Positions 36,601 to 47,267 of a stretch of 64,000 nucleotides of DNA are shown piece by piece. Both the position numbers and the translations under genes were made by a program. Every line of letters starts with the position of its first letter. The first letter of the stretch is position 1. The notes beneath the pieces are model-generated. The model saw only the letters and a program-made list of their open reading frames with translations, was not told the DNA's origin and ran no database searches. The stretch is from Trichostrongylus colubriformis (taxonomy: Eukaryota > Nematoda > Chromadorea > Rhabditida > Trichostrongylidae). The DNA is taken from assembly GCA_963978905.1 (NCBI GenBank), contig OZ022260.1, forward strand, positions 48,753,551-48,817,550. The letters are read 5' to 3'.

Positions 36601-38257
36601 GCTTTGTCAGGAAATCAATGCTTTTGCCAAACCCTGCACATGTACAAAATCACACCTGTTTCCTTTCATGGTCGATCATAACGTTGTGAGGTTTCACATC
36701 TCTGTGCATTATTCCTTGAGAATGGCAATAATCCAAAGCCTGAAGTCAGGTAAGTTTATACTGCTCTGAAGCATTTACTTACTACCCACCTTCAACAGTT
36801 CATATAGATAATAGCGAATATCCAGATCACTAAGAGTGCCGTACAACTGTTTGAAGTCGGAATTGTTCACATATCTGAAAACACAACTGAAAATTGTTAT
36901 TCTACAAAAAAGTCGAATATGTCATAACCGCAAATCCCCAAGAAAACGATACATCTATCAACTGTAATATTACATCGTTAACATACTCAAAGATCAAGGC
37001 TGGAGTGCGTGATATGGGATCTTTTACAACATCCAATAGTGTGATGACATTGGTTCCACCACGAAGATTTTCAAGAATTTTTATCTCGCGCTTGATCTTC
37101 TTCTTTTTTACAGGCTACAAAAGACAAATTAGCAACTTCAACATTTTTCTTATAAGCATACAGAAAACTGCACTTACCTTGAGTATTTTTACAACGACTT
37201 TTTCGTCCGTCGTAACCTTGACACCTTCGAATACCTACAACAAAAAGCATTCTACTATTCACGTCATTATATGCAGCTGTTACAGTGCTCGGCCTTGGGT
37301 AACGAACTCCTTATTCTTTGATATTCTGAATTGAGCGTTGGGGAAAAAATTAGAGAACGAGGTAGAAACCAAAAGTGCTCACAACGTTGAACAGGGTTTC
37401 ATCCCTTGATATGAAAAGCCTGTACAGCCTTTGCGGCTCGCTGCGCCTGTACAGCCTTTTTGGAAGGGGATTTTTGGATTTTCAAAAAAGCAAACATCCA
37501 ACACAAAAGCATGAGACTGTCTAAGAGATCATGTATTCGTCCAGACAAACAACTGTGCAAGAAATAGACCATAAGAAATGGAGCTGCACCTCTACAATGA
37601 TTCACGTATGTACTGGCAAAAAAAATTCGCTTCGACGACGAAGAAATTTCGAGAAAAGAAACCAGAAAATGTCATCAAAACCAAACAGAAATGGTTGGCA
37701 AATAGAATGAGTGCACGGACACCCTTTTAGCTAGAGACTTTTTCAATGCTTGCGATCCAATCGCAATTCAATATAAAAGGTACCGCGTGGGTCTGACGAG
37801 CTTGAGTAATTATTTCGAATTTACTTTTTGCTTCCGATACTCACATTACAAATGGCTTGCACCACGCAACATATTGATGCGATTGAACCAGATAAGGTGG
37901 AAGTTATTCAAAACAAAAAAACTGGCCAAGTTTCGATCAATTCGCTGAGGACTGATCAAAAGCTACTACTCGGAGAGGAATGCAGACAAACGGTTCACTC
38001 ATAAAAAAGAGCATGACCAGAAAATCAAACACGATTACCTCTGAGTACTTTCCACGTCCAAGTTTTCGAACAAGTTGGTAATCATCAATATTTCCCCATT
38101 CGATGACGTGTGATTCGTAGTCCCAGTATTCACGCGGTTTCGACGGGTTGACCTGAGCAGGATATATTGAATCAAGGTGCACATCAAAAGAGTGAGCTGA
38201 ATTTCGGTCGAGACTCACATCCGCATATACCCTAGCTTTGCTAGGTATGGGAGCCAT
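33646..38257 (-). CDS. kin-3: Casein kinase II catalytic subunit alpha
   Basis: Exons: 38257-38219, 38152-38039, 37234-37178, 37114-36987, 36874-36790, 36739-36656, 34918-34835, 34345-34217, 34116-33992, 33931-33850, 33783-33646. This gives about 354 residues, close to C. elegans KIN-3. It is a constitutively active Ser/Thr kinase of acidic sites, partnered by the beta subunit. Visible motifs are the glycine loop [19 protein letters not shown] with the ATP-binding Lys, the basic [12 protein letters not shown] segment typical of CK2 alpha, the catalytic loop [10 protein letters not shown], and DWG in place of DFG ([14 protein letters not shown]), a CK2 hallmark. [17 protein letters not shown] follows. 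Intron 1 is only 66 nt. The 1.7-kb intron 6 contains an unexplained open region. nfs-1 follows on the same strand; mrpl-9 diverges upstream. Confidence 0.97.
35711..36486 (-). other. Open region nested in kin-3 intron 6, possible nested gene
   Basis: On the minus strand, 36,486-36,055 is open for about 143 codons, including the block [20 protein letters not shown] second frame (36,025-35,711) has 104 codons. A tentative intron joins them: donor after 36,149 within TAGTCTGTTTTGG and the acceptor TTTTTTAG before 35,970, giving phase 1 to phase 1. No family is recognised. It could be a nested gene, an alternative kin-3 exon set or chance. Confidence 0.25.
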
Positions 38258-38738
38258 TCCGGTACGATGACCGCGAAGCTCGCGAGCTAGAATTGAGCCA
38301 GATAACTATGGCACTCGTCAAGTTGACAAAAAACACTATTAGAAGGAAAGGACCGTCAAGAAATTCAACCATTCATAGCGAGAAAAGATCAAAGTTGGTA
38401 GCAGTGATCTGGTGTTCACAAAACGCCTTGCTGAGGAAATTACAACGCCCAATTCCCCTCGTTTTGAGGAGCAAGAGGCCAAATCCATTTCCCCATTAGC
38501 AACCCACACATGAAACGATGGCTTTCTTTGGAGCTCTCAAAAAAGGCAACTCATCAACTCCGCCCGGCGGCCGAAGGAGGCAGCGCCGAAAATTACGGTA
38601 GCAACCGCAGGACCGCAGCGATTGAGGCCGTGTTGGCCCTTTAGTGTGAATTAAATGTCATCAACTGTTAATCCAAGTCTCTGTGCTTGTTTTCCATACA
38701 AGGTTTCCTGCTTTTTCGTTTGAAATACCTACAACAGT
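38258..38738. promoter_or_regulatory. Shared divergent promoter interval kin-3 / mrpl-9
   Basis: Only 481 bp separate the two divergent start codons. The centre (about 38,555-38,640) is GC-rich with CCGCCCGGCGGCCG, unlike the AT-rich surroundings. No TATA box stands out. By position it should drive both transcription units; the precise elements are not resolvable by eye. Confidence 0.6.
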
Positions 38739-41460
38739 ATGTTAGTAAGGTCAGTGGTACGATTTCGACAAGGAATTGCAGCCAGCAAGACTTTGCAAGC
38801 CACGCGAGTAAGTGTCTTTTACTATGAAGTTGATGCTCAGCTTTAGCTTCCTTTCCGTATCGTTCCAATACTGATTGAATCCATTTTTAAGAACACATGG
38901 ATCCTCCGAAGGGTATACGCTCCTGATCCTACGCCACCTGGTCGAGTGCAGCGGAATCCACAGGAATTACCAAATTTGATGAAGCTAGAAGTCGTTGAAA
39001 TAGAAGACCAAAAACCAGCAGGGCCATTGAAAGTCATTCTATTGCAGGACGTCGAAGGTATGTCTGCTCATGATGCACTATTCTTTGTGTGCTTTTGGAC
39101 AGCCTGAAAGATCATTATTTGCTACTCATCAAATGGTCTGAGACGTACCGTGTCCCCTATTTCATATCCAGCTATGGAAAACTTTTAAAAAACATGCATG
39201 AGTTACCGCGAGAGTTTGTTCACGTTTGAAGGAATTGGAGAAACCTTCAATACTCTGAAAGGCTTCGTTCTAGGAGTGGGGCATCAATTCGATGTGGTTG
39301 ATGTGGACAGGAGACTCGCTCGAACGGATCTGCTCCCTACTAGGAAAGCCGTATACGCGTCTCCGTTTGATTTACAGTATTATGCCAAGGTTAAAGAAGT
39401 ACGTTTCTGTATTTGCATATGTAACACCTATCCTCAGTTTTCTCTTTTACGATTCTGAAGTTGTTAATGCTACCCTCTTCCTGGCCACAGATTGTACAGC
39501 TGTGCAAAAATCTAGGGTGCTTCCAAAAACAACACTGTCTTGGAGTTAGGTTGAGATCAGCACAGTAGCAAGAAACAGTCGAGGCCTCACATTTCCGTCA
39601 TCAAAGACTGCATGCGAATAAGAGTCATGTTGGTAATAAGAAATCACATAAGATGAGTTTGAATTCCCCAAATTTCAGTGGTCATGGTTACAACTGGTTC
39701 TCTGCATCTTAATCTCTTTCAGTCATCTGGGGCTTTGATATTGTATTCGTAGAAGTCACCTAATTTCAGGAAATGGCCGACGAATTAGCAAAACGTGTAC
39801 GAATCCCGTACGAATACATATGTGTGGGTCGAGATTTGCAAGCTCTCATTGTACCTATAAAAGTTAGCATGGATCAGAAATGGACTGTTGACAAACAAAT
39901 CATAAAGACCTCCTTAAGACAAATAGTAAGTTCACTTGTTTTCAAAATCGTGATAATCAAGTGCTAGTTCATTCCAGGGCGTTGACATGCTGGATGATTG
40001 CATATATTTTGATGATGTAGGCATAAGTGGTCCGAATTTCGAGATCGAAGCTAAACTCATCCGATTTTACGTCGTGGTGAGTTATTGCAATCTATACCGC
40101 AGGATCCTTTGCTTTTTGATGCCGCAAACAATCTGTAGATGTTACGGTCCTCTCTCAATTTTCATACTTATCTTTTTGTTTCCTCTCTTGTGCTCTTTAT
40201 GCCGATTTCTTCCTGTTCACACATTTTTTCCAGATGACTTATACTAGCTCATGCGTGCTTTCACACCAAATCTGATCGTACTCATTTTGTAATGGGATGT
40301 CATGCTTAGGCTGAGATCGGGCTTTATTATTCTGTGGTTTTATGTTTTCGCTGTTTTTTGCGCCTTCGCACGCGAAGTGCGTCGCGAAGTCTAACACGAG
40401 CCCTAGCTTGCGTGCGCAGGGCTGAGGGTGTGAGGGTCGATTGGTCGAATTTTCGCTTCGCGGTGTCGCACTCGCGGCGCCGTCGGTGCGAGTTTGGATC
40501 CCGCTTAAGGTGCAATAGACTGATACGGTAAGAGACCTTTAAAGATTGCAGGTTGGAAGCTTTGGGAGTTCGCTCATCTCTAGAGGTACCTTACGGTACC
40601 AGCCCAGTGCGTCTTGAGCGGAATTCTAAACGACTCGTACTGACGACGCCGCGAAGAGACTATTCGACCGATGCACCCCTACTCCGTGCGCAGTGATGGT
40701 CACGTGCAAAACAGCGATAGGATCGCGTGTATCGCACGCGGATTATTTACGCACAAACCGCCCAGTGTTCACTCATTACTCATCTTTGTGTGGATTAGAG
40801 TAAGAGTGCTGGTAATAAGTTTGTCGACATAATTATTTGTTGTCTGTCGACACTCCTAGCCACCTACTTGTGAAATATGTGAAGCAATATGTAAATTGTA
40901 TGATTTGGACGATAGGCCGCGAACATCATACCAAAACCGCAGTAATATGTATAAGGATCATCCCAAAGAAGGTTATGCGTTTCGAACAAAATATTACCCT
41001 TGCTCTTTGCGTCATTAATAATTTGTTACTGCTGCCTACCACCAATGATCTGTATCAAATGCGAAATTTCTAAGAGTTTGCAGACTCTCCTGAGTTAATT
41101 TGTACGCAACTATTACGTTGTACTTCAGGTTTCAAAACAATATGTTGTGCCGATGATAGGGCGAATATCCCATATTTCTGTAGATGAATCTAAGCAAGTG
41201 AGTTTTTGTCTTGTTTACGATTTCCCTAATTGAGTCTTATAACGTTGATGAATGCAAAAAAGCCTACTTCTCTCACATTGACATTGCTTCACACTTTTAT
41301 TCTTCAGATGCTAGTACCAGAGAAAAGCCAAGCGCCAACAGCAACTCAGCTTGCACGATATGGAATCAAGCAGGAGGAGCCGTACTATCACCCCACTCCA
41401 GATGTTGACGCAAACTTCCCCGTTGTTGATTTTATGAAGAACAAAGCACGATCCGCTTGA
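38739..41460 (+). CDS. mrpl-9: Mitochondrial large-subunit ribosomal protein bL9m
   Basis: Exons: 38739-38807, 38892-39057, 39232-39398, 39770-39925, 39978-40076, 41129-41197, 41308-41460; 292 residues, all phases closing. The first ~25 residues (MLVRSVVRFRQGIAASK) are basic and lack acidic residues, as expected for a mitochondrial targeting peptide. The bL9 N-domain is visible as LKVILLQDVEGIGETFNTLK followed by GFVLGVGHQFDVV and LLPTRKAVYASP. The C-terminal extension is nematode-like. An acceptor-like CTACAACAG sits one base before the ATG, so the transcript may receive a spliced leader. Intron 5 (1,052 nt) holds a GC-rich, inverted-repeat-like insert near 40,350-40,520. rpn-10 starts 229 nt downstream, consistent with an operon with mrpl-9 first. 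Confidence 0.93.
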
Positions 41461-41689
41461 GCTTAGAGGATATTTATATAGTATGTCATGCGGGTATTAA
41501 TAGAAAGGATTATAAATTGTTACTTCACTGTCGCACTGTTTTGTTGGTGGTTAATGACCATTTTGATTTATCGTTCCGCTTTTGTATCAATTCCATAGCT
41601 ATACCTCCTTTCATGTGTGAGCAGTTACCTTTTCTAAAACTCTGCTGTTACAGTTCTGTAAGCGTTGGCAGGAGGGATCGACATTCAGA
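41461..41689 (+). promoter_or_regulatory. Operon-type intercistronic region mrpl-9 / rpn-10
   Basis: The 229-nt gap ends in ACATTCAG one base before the rpn-10 ATG and contains U-rich stretches. Length and layout resemble C. elegans operon spacers, where the downstream mRNA is trans-spliced with SL2-type leaders. Direct proof would need transcript 5' ends. Confidence 0.6.
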
Positions 41690-43803
41690 ATGGTTCAGGA
41701 AAGTACTATGATCTGGTACGTTTCCAATTTCTATGACTATGGGAGGGACCTATCATGAAGGTGATTGCTTCGTTGTGTAGGGGTGACTCTGCTTCGTTTT
41801 CAGCGTAGACAATTCTGAATGGATGCGCAACGGTGACTTCGTTCCCACTCGGCTGCAATGTCAGCAGGACGCTGCGAATCTGATTTTGCAGTGCAAACTT
41901 CGTGCCAATCCGGAGAATGCAGTGGGACTACTTTCGATGGCTAAGTCAGTTTCTATTACTTCATTTTTTGGAGGAGTATGTGAGGCACACATGGGACATT
42001 TAGTGGAGCTTGTAAGAACAAATCAAAACTCCCATCAATCTCATTACGTGAACATTCGATTCTTAGCTTTAAAGTAAGTTCTCCGGAGAGTCAGGACGAG
42101 TTAAAATTGCACAAGCAACGAAATTTGTGAATAATGGCAAAGTATCGTTCGTAACTGATATCCCATCTTTCTCAGTTCCTTTGGACTTTGGGAATGATCA
42201 TAGGTTTTACGACCTGCCAAGTACTGTAGCCGCTGATGGTTCATAAATTTTTGGTCCATTTCGGTTTAAAGACAAGGTGATTCTTTTCTTTCCAGTCAAG
42301 TTCAAGTCCTTTCTACTATGACGCAAGAAAGTGGGCGTCTTTTCATGAAACTGCATCAACTGGAACCCCAGGTAACGAAATAGAAGTCTTGCTGCATATG
42401 TTGCAGGTGCATCGACTGCACAACATTTTATTCTCGCTCTGTAGTGGCTCGTATTTATCTGTAAGATCCATTCTCAAGTGTGTGGTAATCTGTGCGCTAC
42501 TTGGTCAAAGAAATGTTATACATCAAACATTCAGGGTATATGCAACTTCATGTCAGCCATCAAAATTGCTCATTTGGCTTTGAAGCACCGTCAGAATAGA
42601 AATCACAAGATGCGTATTGTAATGTTCATTGGCAGCCCAATCGATAATCTGGACTCTGCTGAGGTTATTAACCATGACAAGTTGTTAGAACACTAAATTA
42701 GTTACCTCAGTTATTTCTAATGTCATTTTCGTTTCAGCTCACAAAAATCGCTAAAAAATTGAAAAAGGAGAAAGTCCAGTGTGATGTTATCTGCTTCGGT
42801 GAAGCTGATTCGGAAAATAGCCAAATAATGGGCCAGTTCGTAGATACCCTGAATGGAAAGTATGTGCACCGTTAACACCTATGTTCTGGACTATATCACT
42901 TCCTCACTTATTTCAGAGAGGGCAGCGGTTCCAATCTTCTTGTGGTGCCAGCAGGTTCGGTTCTGACTGAGGCGCTGATTTCATCTGCTGTTTGTCGCGG
43001 AGAAGATGGAGGTAGCGCTCCAGTGGTTGGCGCTGGAGGCGGTTTCGAATTCGGAGTTGATCCTGAAGACGATCCTGATCTTGCTTTGGTTAGCTGCTTA
43101 ATGCCGTTAGCTTTTTACGCTTACTTTCTTTCCATAAATGAAGTAGTGTGCGAGGTTTGAATTTGATTCTCCAGGCACTCCGTGTTTCGATGGAAGAGGA
43201 ACGTGCTCGACAAGCCGCGGAGGCCGCTGCGGCAGCGGCCGCGAATGGAACTGGAACAGCTGAGCATGCGGGAGCATCTGAACCTGCTCAGGTATTCCAC
43301 TACATATTGTTGCTGTTTAATTGATGCTTCATTAATTTAATACTTCTCAGAATGTCGACATCATGGATATGGAGATGGGGGAAATGACTGAGGAACAGCA
43401 ATTGGAATGGGCTCTACGCATGTCTATGCAGGATTCTGTGCCAGGTGGTGTTTACTGCAGTTAAGTCTGTAAACGTACCTGCAATTGTTGCATTTTCAGC
43501 TCCAGCGACTCAGCCATCGCAAGCGCAACCCACAGAGGAAGTGATGGACGTGAGCACTGCGCAAGTAGTAAGCGTTTCGAATCGCTAAAACAGCATATGC
43601 TCATGTTTTCGAGCCTAACTTTTTTAAGGATAATCTTGATGAACTTATTAACAATCCGGAGCTGCTTCAACAAATAATTGATGACCTTCCAGGTGGTGAA
43701 AAGGTTGGGAAATCATTAACTTCTCTCTGCTTACCATTACTTATTTTTTCTCCCTTTTTTACAGAAGAACGATGATGAGAAACCGAAAGACGCAGGGAAG
43801 TAA
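41690..43803 (+). CDS. rpn-10: 26S proteasome ubiquitin receptor RPN10 (PSMD4)
   Basis: Exons: 41690-41715, 41804-41944, 42296-42371, 42535-42663, 42738-42859, 42917-43088, 43175-43291, 43351-43444, 43500-43567, 43629-43703, 43765-43803; 352 residues with all phases closing. It binds ubiquitin chains and bridges the proteasome lid and base. The N-terminal VWA domain starts [20 protein letters not shown] and continues through [20 protein letters not shown] and [13 protein letters not shown]. Two ubiquitin-interacting motifs follow: [17 protein letters not shown] and [14 protein letters not shown], each with the LAL/WAL..S core. An alanine-rich linker ([10 protein letters not shown]) separates them. 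The C-terminus is acidic then lysine-rich ([12 protein letters not shown]). It is the second gene of the probable operon with mrpl-9. Confidence 0.97.
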
Positions 43804-44004
43804 TCGACGATGTCCTTCTGATAACTTAATGTATTGCTGTACTTGATGTATGCCTATGTAGTACACTGATGGGTTGATTAATGAATGTATAATCCAGTGT
43901 CTTTCATCACGTAAGATGAAATTTATTGATTTTTTCGGAAGCTATTATCCAAGAACTTAGCGGGACTAGTCGTAAGTTATTTTCTTATCGGTTTTCGGTT
44001 CAGG

Positions 44005-44021
44005 AGGGGGGGGGGGGGGGG
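44005..44021. repeat. Poly-G tract (17 nt)
   Basis: An uninterrupted run of 17 G lies downstream of rpn-10. Together with the C20 tract at 44,153 it brackets a ~130-bp segment. Confidence 0.9.
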
Positions 44022-44131
44022 TAGGTTTATTAGCTGCCGATCTTCGCCGCCTCGTCGCATAACCCATCACTCCTGTAACAATATCGGTGGAAGCGAAGCA
44101 TTCAGGGATGCTGATTTGAAGGTAAAAGCAC

Positions 44132-44219
44132 CGGTCTAGGGCGAGAATTGAACCCCCCCCCCCCCCCCCCCCAGTTCATTCTATCCGTGCAATGTGTGTC
44201 CATTACACTATTGAGACCC
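44132..44219 (-). other. tRNA-like element with an expanded poly-G tract
   Basis: On the minus strand the order is GGGTCTCA, A-box-like TAGTGTAATGG, ACACACATTGCACGG, a run of 20 G, then the B box GGTTCAATTCTCGCC and TAGACC. Five bases of the acceptor stem can pair (GGTCT with AGACC). The layout is that of a tRNA whose variable/T-arm region is replaced by poly-G. It is probably a tRNA pseudogene or SINE head, not a translating tRNA. Confidence 0.4.
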
Positions 44220-45074
44220 ATTTCATCTTAGTTCCTCAAAGGTATATCTACCGTATCTTATCACCACTCGTACGTATGATGTATTGATGGCAAATACTCA
44301 TGGAACCGTGCAGCTGAAAATTCAAGTAGATAAATCCCGAAAGTTTTTTGTTAGATGCTGATTTTCGCTGCAGTGGAAGCGCGAAGCATAAGTTGGTACA
44401 AAGTGCTGAGTTACGGGCAGGAAACGATAAAATTTTGATGAATCGAAACTAAGATTTCACCCAATTTTTTACCTTTACATATTGTCATACTGTCAATATG
44501 CGAGCAGGGATAGGTAGATGTGAGACTTTGAGATTTTGCAAAAGGGCGATCTTGCATCTGAGTATACAGCTTCGTAAAATTTCTGGTCGCAAAACTGCGA
44601 GATCAGAACCTTGGCTGATGCTTGAATGGTGTGCTTAACCTAGCTACAAAAGAAGCGTAATTTATGCATACGACTAAAGCTGCATTCATAATGTAGTTGT
44701 GGTCCTACTCGTACGACCGCTGTTCGTTGCACGTTAGTTTTAATTTCTGAACCGATGCGTTCGGTTCATGAATTAAGACTGGAGCGCGTAGATGAAATCT
44801 CAACGGTGAACAGAGTATAAACGCAACACAACCTACAAACAGTGGGAGATATGAGTCCACCTTATCATTAAGGTCATTGACCTCCAAAAAAACTAGTAGA
44901 ATATCGAAGCGTGAGTCTTCCACCCAAGATTTCTTCGTTGACGGACTGCTTTGCCGTCTTTTATGCATCACAATAACTAGTTCAACTTGACTGGAGGACA
45001 TTATTCTACCAGTAAGTTCTCAATGTTTCAATAAGAGCCTCGTCAGGACCCACGGTCTCTTCTCAAGATTCGCC
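44220..45074. other. No gene recognised
   Basis: This is AT-rich intergenic sequence. A 98-codon minus-strand frame (45,001-44,705) has no known motif or partner exon. Confidence 0.35.
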
Positions 45075-45620
45075 ATTAAAGATAGCATTAGGGGTAATGT
45101 GGCTATTGAGAAATCCTAAAATGAAGTTACTTACATGGAAATTGTGAGCCTAAGAAGGCTATCTGTGGCGAAATCCCGGTGAAAAAGTGCGCCTGCGAGG
45201 AGTAGAAACGACGCGACGGATAGGAGCTGCCGCCTTTCGATAATCGATCCCGCCCCCATGCGACGTGATTCGTGGTCGCTCATGATGAGAACCGCCAAGG
45301 ATATGCGGAAAGATTGAAGGTATTCCGCGGCGTCTTCTCAATTTTAGCATCCAGAAAATAGATGCGGTCGTATTAGCAAACATTCCCTTGTGTTTACTGA
45401 CGACATGTGTTTATTGAATCTCTTTCGCACTACCCGTCTCTTGATGGAAAGGTCGTCCACACCCAGAACCAACGGTGGGAGTGGGGTCCTCTTTCTCAGA
45501 TTTTTGTTTCCATCCGTTTTTTTCTTCACTGTCCTATTACTAGGCATCTCGACTTTCATCCTCACTACTCCTTTTACTCTTCGTCCGAATTTTCCATGCT
45601 GCCTTTGAGAGGCAGCCAGT
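45075..45620. repeat. Interspersed repeat family A, copy 2
   Basis: It begins AGCATTAGGGGTAATGTGG and runs through CCGGTGAAAAAGTGCGCC, GATGGAAAGGTCGTCC and GGCATCTCGACTTTC, ending CTGCCTTTGAGAG, collinear with 6751-7540. The foldback found in copy 1 is absent. Confidence 0.7.
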
Positions 45621-45884
45621 AGTCCAAATTTTCATCTTTTTTTCCGGTGATCAGCCATGACTTACAAGCAACACATGTACCAAAGTGAATGTTCTGGTAC
45701 AGCTATTAGCCATATGCAGATGTACATCATTTATTCAACCGTAATGTTTATACTGGCTACTGTGCTTGTTGATATACTCAATCTATCTACACAGGAAGAA
45801 CAATAAAGTCGGAATTACAAAATACTATTCCTAAATATTTGCACGATAAAACGTTTTTCCACTCAAACTTGAGACATACGGTGG

Positions 45885-47267
45885 TCATCGCTCTGGCTTC
45901 TTGTACTCTTGAATGTAGCTTTCTAATCGCTTTGCAAGTTCTGACATCGACGGTACCTTCCCGATCTGCAACTATACTTGTCTTTTACGAATTGCTCCTT
46001 TTATTCGAATTCTCCAAATATTATCAGGTGGTAATAGAAGTTTTGGCCAGTTTCAACAATTTGAATTCTGACGGATTATAACTCGGCTCATACTCCATAC
46101 TTTTTCACAAGGCGAGCACCATTAGATCCGTCGCGCTTTTTTGTCATGTGATGCATACCTTCCTACACCATGAAAATTCTATATTCGGAAGAGCAACTTT
46201 TTATCTATCCGAGAAGTGCTATAGGTAAGTTAATGTAAATTAAGGCGCTCTGAAATTTGGATTTACCTTACGAACGCGAAAAACGGGCCACAGCTTTCCT
46301 TACCACCTATTGCGTCTGAAGTTCTGTATCATGCAAGCTGACATGATGAATATGTGATTAAAATAGGTCTGTCTAAAAAATCGAGAAAATTAGTGATCCG
46401 GCCAACTCGCCATACACCGTATCTCACGGAAGGCAAGGTATCGGACGTACAATTTTTTTTTTTGAATTATGGCAGCTCGACGAAATATATTAATGAAATC
46501 TAGCATTGCGCAGGAACAGTTCCGCAACTATGGGTTACCACCTGTAGTGTCAGTTGACGATTAAAGCGCAAACGTTAAGTGCAGTGACGAAGAACGCGAA
46601 CACGACTACTTGCTGCACGGAGTCCAGCTCATTTTCAGACAAAGTGCTGCGCTTTCTTACAGCAGACACCAGGAGCAATGTAACTCGAGAAACGTAACAA
46701 CAATATCGAAACGCGCAACACTTGGCTGCCCCACTCTCGACGTACACTGAAAACAGACAGCCTTAGTCCATCAGATGCTCCTCGTTAGCATGAGAGAACA
46801 CCACAGCTGCGAGCTTGAGGAACCTTCGATTATTTATGAAAGGAAATGAGTTATCCCATAAAGCAGACGGCATTGTCGCGCGGGCACGTAACAAAAGCTC
46901 TGAATCTGTGACAAATGGAGATGTTCCTAATGGGTAAGAGATGTTCAGTTAAGGTTCGATACAGATAGAAAAGCGGGTGCTATCGTAATGAGGGTGGCAT
47001 CCCACCATGGACTCTCGTTTTATGAAGGAAATGGGAAAGATTCTCCATTTTCCATCAACTAAGGGTTAGGCAAAAATATACGCTTGAATGTGCGATTGAC
47101 CCCTCAATGCTTAAGAGAGCAACTTTCTATAAGATGCCCCTTCATTGCAATAGCACCGAAAAGCGGTCACCATGTAATGAACAGCCACTTACCTCATAGT
47201 TCTGGGCAAGATATGCTCCACCCCATGCACCGACACAAAGTGATAGAAGATGTGAGAAGAGTCCCAT
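45885..47267 (-). CDS. STMP1-like short transmembrane mitochondrial micropeptide
   Basis: Two exons, 47267-47193 and 45965-45885, give a 51-residue protein across a phase-0 intron of 1,227 nt. Exon 1 encodes MGLFSHLLSLCVGAWGGAYL ending AQNYE; exon 2 begins IGKVPSMSELAKRLESYI and ends YKKPER. This matches the ~47-residue STMP1 (C7orf73) layout: one hydrophobic helix with small residues, the signature YLAQNY, then an amphipathic Leu/Lys tail. STMP1 is a mitochondrial membrane micropeptide implicated in respiratory-chain function. The donor is a consensus GTAAGT; exon 2 is preceded by GTTGCAG. An acceptor-like TTTTTTAG lies 7 nt upstream of the ATG, consistent with SL trans-splicing. Neighbouring genes give no functional hint. 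The family call rests on pattern recognition, not alignment. Confidence 0.82.
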
